NCBI RefSeq assembly: GCF_902806685.2
Contig: NC_048555.1
Location: forward strand, 5,208,001-5,272,000
Length of the DNA: 64,000 bases
Origin: Maniola hyperantus
Lineage: Eukaryota; Arthropoda; Insecta; Lepidoptera; Nymphalidae
Reading direction: 5' to 3'
The notes under the pieces were generated by a model that made no database searches, was not told the DNA's origin, and saw nothing but the letters and a program-made list of their open reading frames with translations. Positions within the stretch are counted from its first letter, which is position 1; every line of letters starts with the position of its first letter. The translations under genes were made by a program, and so were the position numbers. Positions 62,275 through 64,000 of this stretch are shown in pieces.

Positions 62275-63628
62275 TTAATCAGATTCGTCCATACTACTAT
62301 TTTCACTGTCGTCACTGCTATCATCACATACATTAATAATTATATGTTCGTTTTCTATAATATTATCTATTTTCACATCTCTTTCATAATCTTCCCTTAT
62401 TAATTTAACAGTTCTATTCACAACCTTTTCCCAGTCTCCTTTAGTCACATGTTCACAAGCTTCTTCTAATAATTTTAGCATTTTTTTTGTGGTAAATGGG
62501 GGTTCTGTATTGTGTCTTGCAGCATATCCCTTAATTTGAGCCCACACCAACTCAATCGCATTATACTCACAATGGTAAGGCGGTAACCGTATAACTCTGT
62601 GCCCATGTTCTAATGCTATTTCGTCAATGACGTATCGGATCTTGGTTGGTTTGTTTTCTTTTAAAAGACGTACTAATTCCGCTTTTAACATATTCATGTT
62701 TGCATCTACGCCATTTTTACGAAGCCATGCGACGATATCAGCTTTCTTTTGGGATTGCGCAGGTGGCTTGTCAATTTGCATCGAGTGGTATGGGGCGTTG
62801 TCCATAATTATAATAGATGGTTCAGGGAGGCTACACAACATTGAGGTAAACCATTCAGTAAACTTTTCTCCATTCATGTCTTCATGATAGTCTCCAGTGG
62901 TTTTTGACGCAAAAGCCATGAGAGAACCTTCGACAAACCCGTTGATGGTTCCGGCGTGACAAATTATAAGTCGCGATCCTTTTCCTACAGGAACTTGGAA
63001 GTAGATGCTGCTGTGTCATCGTTCCAAGAACGGCCTACAGTATGGTTAGCATTAAGCCATGTTTCATCCAAGAACACAACATTTTGCCAATTTTTGATTT
63101 CTTTCACTTGCCGTAAAAAAGTATACCTTGCCATCGCTATATCAAATCTTTCCATCAATATTTTGCGTTTGTTACATTTTTTGTATCGAAATCCAATGGT
63201 CTTCAAAATCTTCGTTAAAGAACTTTCCCCACCGAAGAATAATCCAGCTTCCTTCAGTGAATGCACCAACTTTTTTCTTGTTGGATACTCCTTCTGTAAA
63301 TAGTAGCCGTAAACATGTCTTCGGATAGCATCGGCATCAAAGCTATCGATGCCTACGACTGGTTTTGCTCGTTTTCTCTTTTTGGTGTGTGAAGTTTATT
63401 TTCTTCTGTGCCAGTCTCGCCATATTTTTTTTTAGTTATCCGTCTAACAGTTCGTTGTCCAATATTAAGCGCATCAGCTACGCGTTCAACCACTGACGTT
63501 ATAGGTAAAATTGGCCCTCCATTTTGAGCTTCACGATCGAAATAGTTACGAAGGCGTATTAGGAACTCACGTGTCTGACTATTTAGAACAGTTCTCTGCG
63601 TACGTTCGGTCATATCGACGAAATCCAC
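62275..63628 (-). pseudogene. IS630/Tc1/mariner-type transposase with DD82E spacing, two frameshifts
   Basis: Three minus-strand pieces make one transposase. The N-terminal part (63353-63628) has a helix-turn-helix of the ITSVVERVADALNIGQRTVRR type. The middle (about 62985-63370) has NVVFLDETWLN with the first catalytic D. The C-terminal part (62275 to about 62995) has IIIMDNAPYHS with the second D and NAIELVWAQIKGYA with the E. I count 82 residues between the second D and the E. The C-terminus is acidic (DDSSDDSENSSMDESD). Frameshifts lie near 63375 (the frame jumps before KRAKPVVGID) and near 62998 (one base seems missing before VPVGKGSRL). All three catalytic residues survive. Full length would be about 450 residues. 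It is inactive as read. I could not identify terminal inverted repeats between 61800 and 64000. Confidence 0.82.
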
Positions 63629-64000
63629 AACAAAGGGCTTGAACAGAGTCCAAATTAACGAGCAAGGGTCAACAGTAATGCAGTATCAATATTTGAAATC
63701 CAAAGCCAGGTCAAAACTATATCACAATCGCATTGCACTGACAGTTTATACTTTTCGAAGCAACGTCAATTCGAAACTGCTTGTTTTGCATTGAGCATTG
63801 ACGCGAGTTTGCCGGAGGTAGTAGTTGTGCTAGCCAGCGATCCTATGTGACGATCGTATTAGATTCCATTTTTAAAAATTTATTGATATTTTTTTGCGAT
63901 TTCAGAGGTTTGTCCACATAGTGAAAATTGTTCATATTCACAAGTACATTCACCCCTTAAATGGTGCAAACTGATTTTTCTACACTTGTATACATTTAAG

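Noticed and set aside
62956..63303. 115-residue plus-strand frame
   Set aside because: It is antisense to the transposase remnant and has no features of its own.
1..64000. Endogenous virus or LTR retrotransposon
   Set aside because: I saw no gag, protease, integrase or envelope-like frames and no long direct repeats. The only reverse-transcriptase pieces are of the non-LTR kind.

Overview
This is a piece of an insect nuclear genome, almost certainly from a butterfly or moth. The evidence is one large, intron-rich animal gene in AT-rich DNA packed with repeats typical of Lepidoptera: Helitron-like elements ending in CTAGT, tRNA-derived SINEs with GAT-type tails, LINE 3' ends, and many small palindromic DNA elements. 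There is no sign of operons, bacterial genes, CRISPR arrays, rRNA genes or an intact virus. I cannot name the species.

The only host gene I can support is a semaphorin of the Sema-1a type on the minus strand. Seven coding exons are visible at 49910-50006, 20499-20607, 14179-14374, 5599-5703, 1845-1933, 1202-1343 and 260-462, in transcription order. All splice sites are GT/AG and all exon phases join, giving 313 complete codons of the Sema beta-propeller. The start (signal peptide) and the end (rest of the Sema domain, PSI, transmembrane and cytoplasmic parts) are not visible. The introns measure 29,302, 6,124, 8,475, 3,665, 501 and 739 bp, so most of the window is intron.

The rest is mobile DNA and unassigned AT-rich sequence. 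(1) Two Helitron-like sets: one with a TCTAAATATATAAAAGG start and GTCAGTCAGT-rich 5' region, and one with GTGTGTTTGTTTG or TGTCTGTCTG near the 5' end; both end GTCGCGGGCAT...CTAG|T. (2) At least three tRNA-derived SINE families. (3) LINE 3' ends of several kinds, one still encoding about 170 residues of reverse transcriptase (55514-56026). (4) Several palindromic MITE families, chiefly a GC-rich one with nine copies and a second with four copies and TA target sites. (5) A hAT-type MITE with a near-perfect 8-bp target duplication, a mariner-like MITE holding a 22-C run, a pogo-like terminus and a GC-rich element with long inverted ends. (6) At the right edge, a decayed IS630/Tc1/mariner transposase (62275-63628) with two frameshifts and 82 residues between the second D and the E. 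Many elements sit inside one another, which gives a relative order of insertion.

I found no new gene system. The points most worth following up are the nine-copy GC-rich hairpin family and its shared terminal motif with the TA-flanked family, the DD82E transposase remnant, the 11-bp duplication around a short retroposed sequence at 43 kb, and the half-inverted copy of a terminal-repeat element at 15.6 kb compared with the collinear copy at 50.2 kb.
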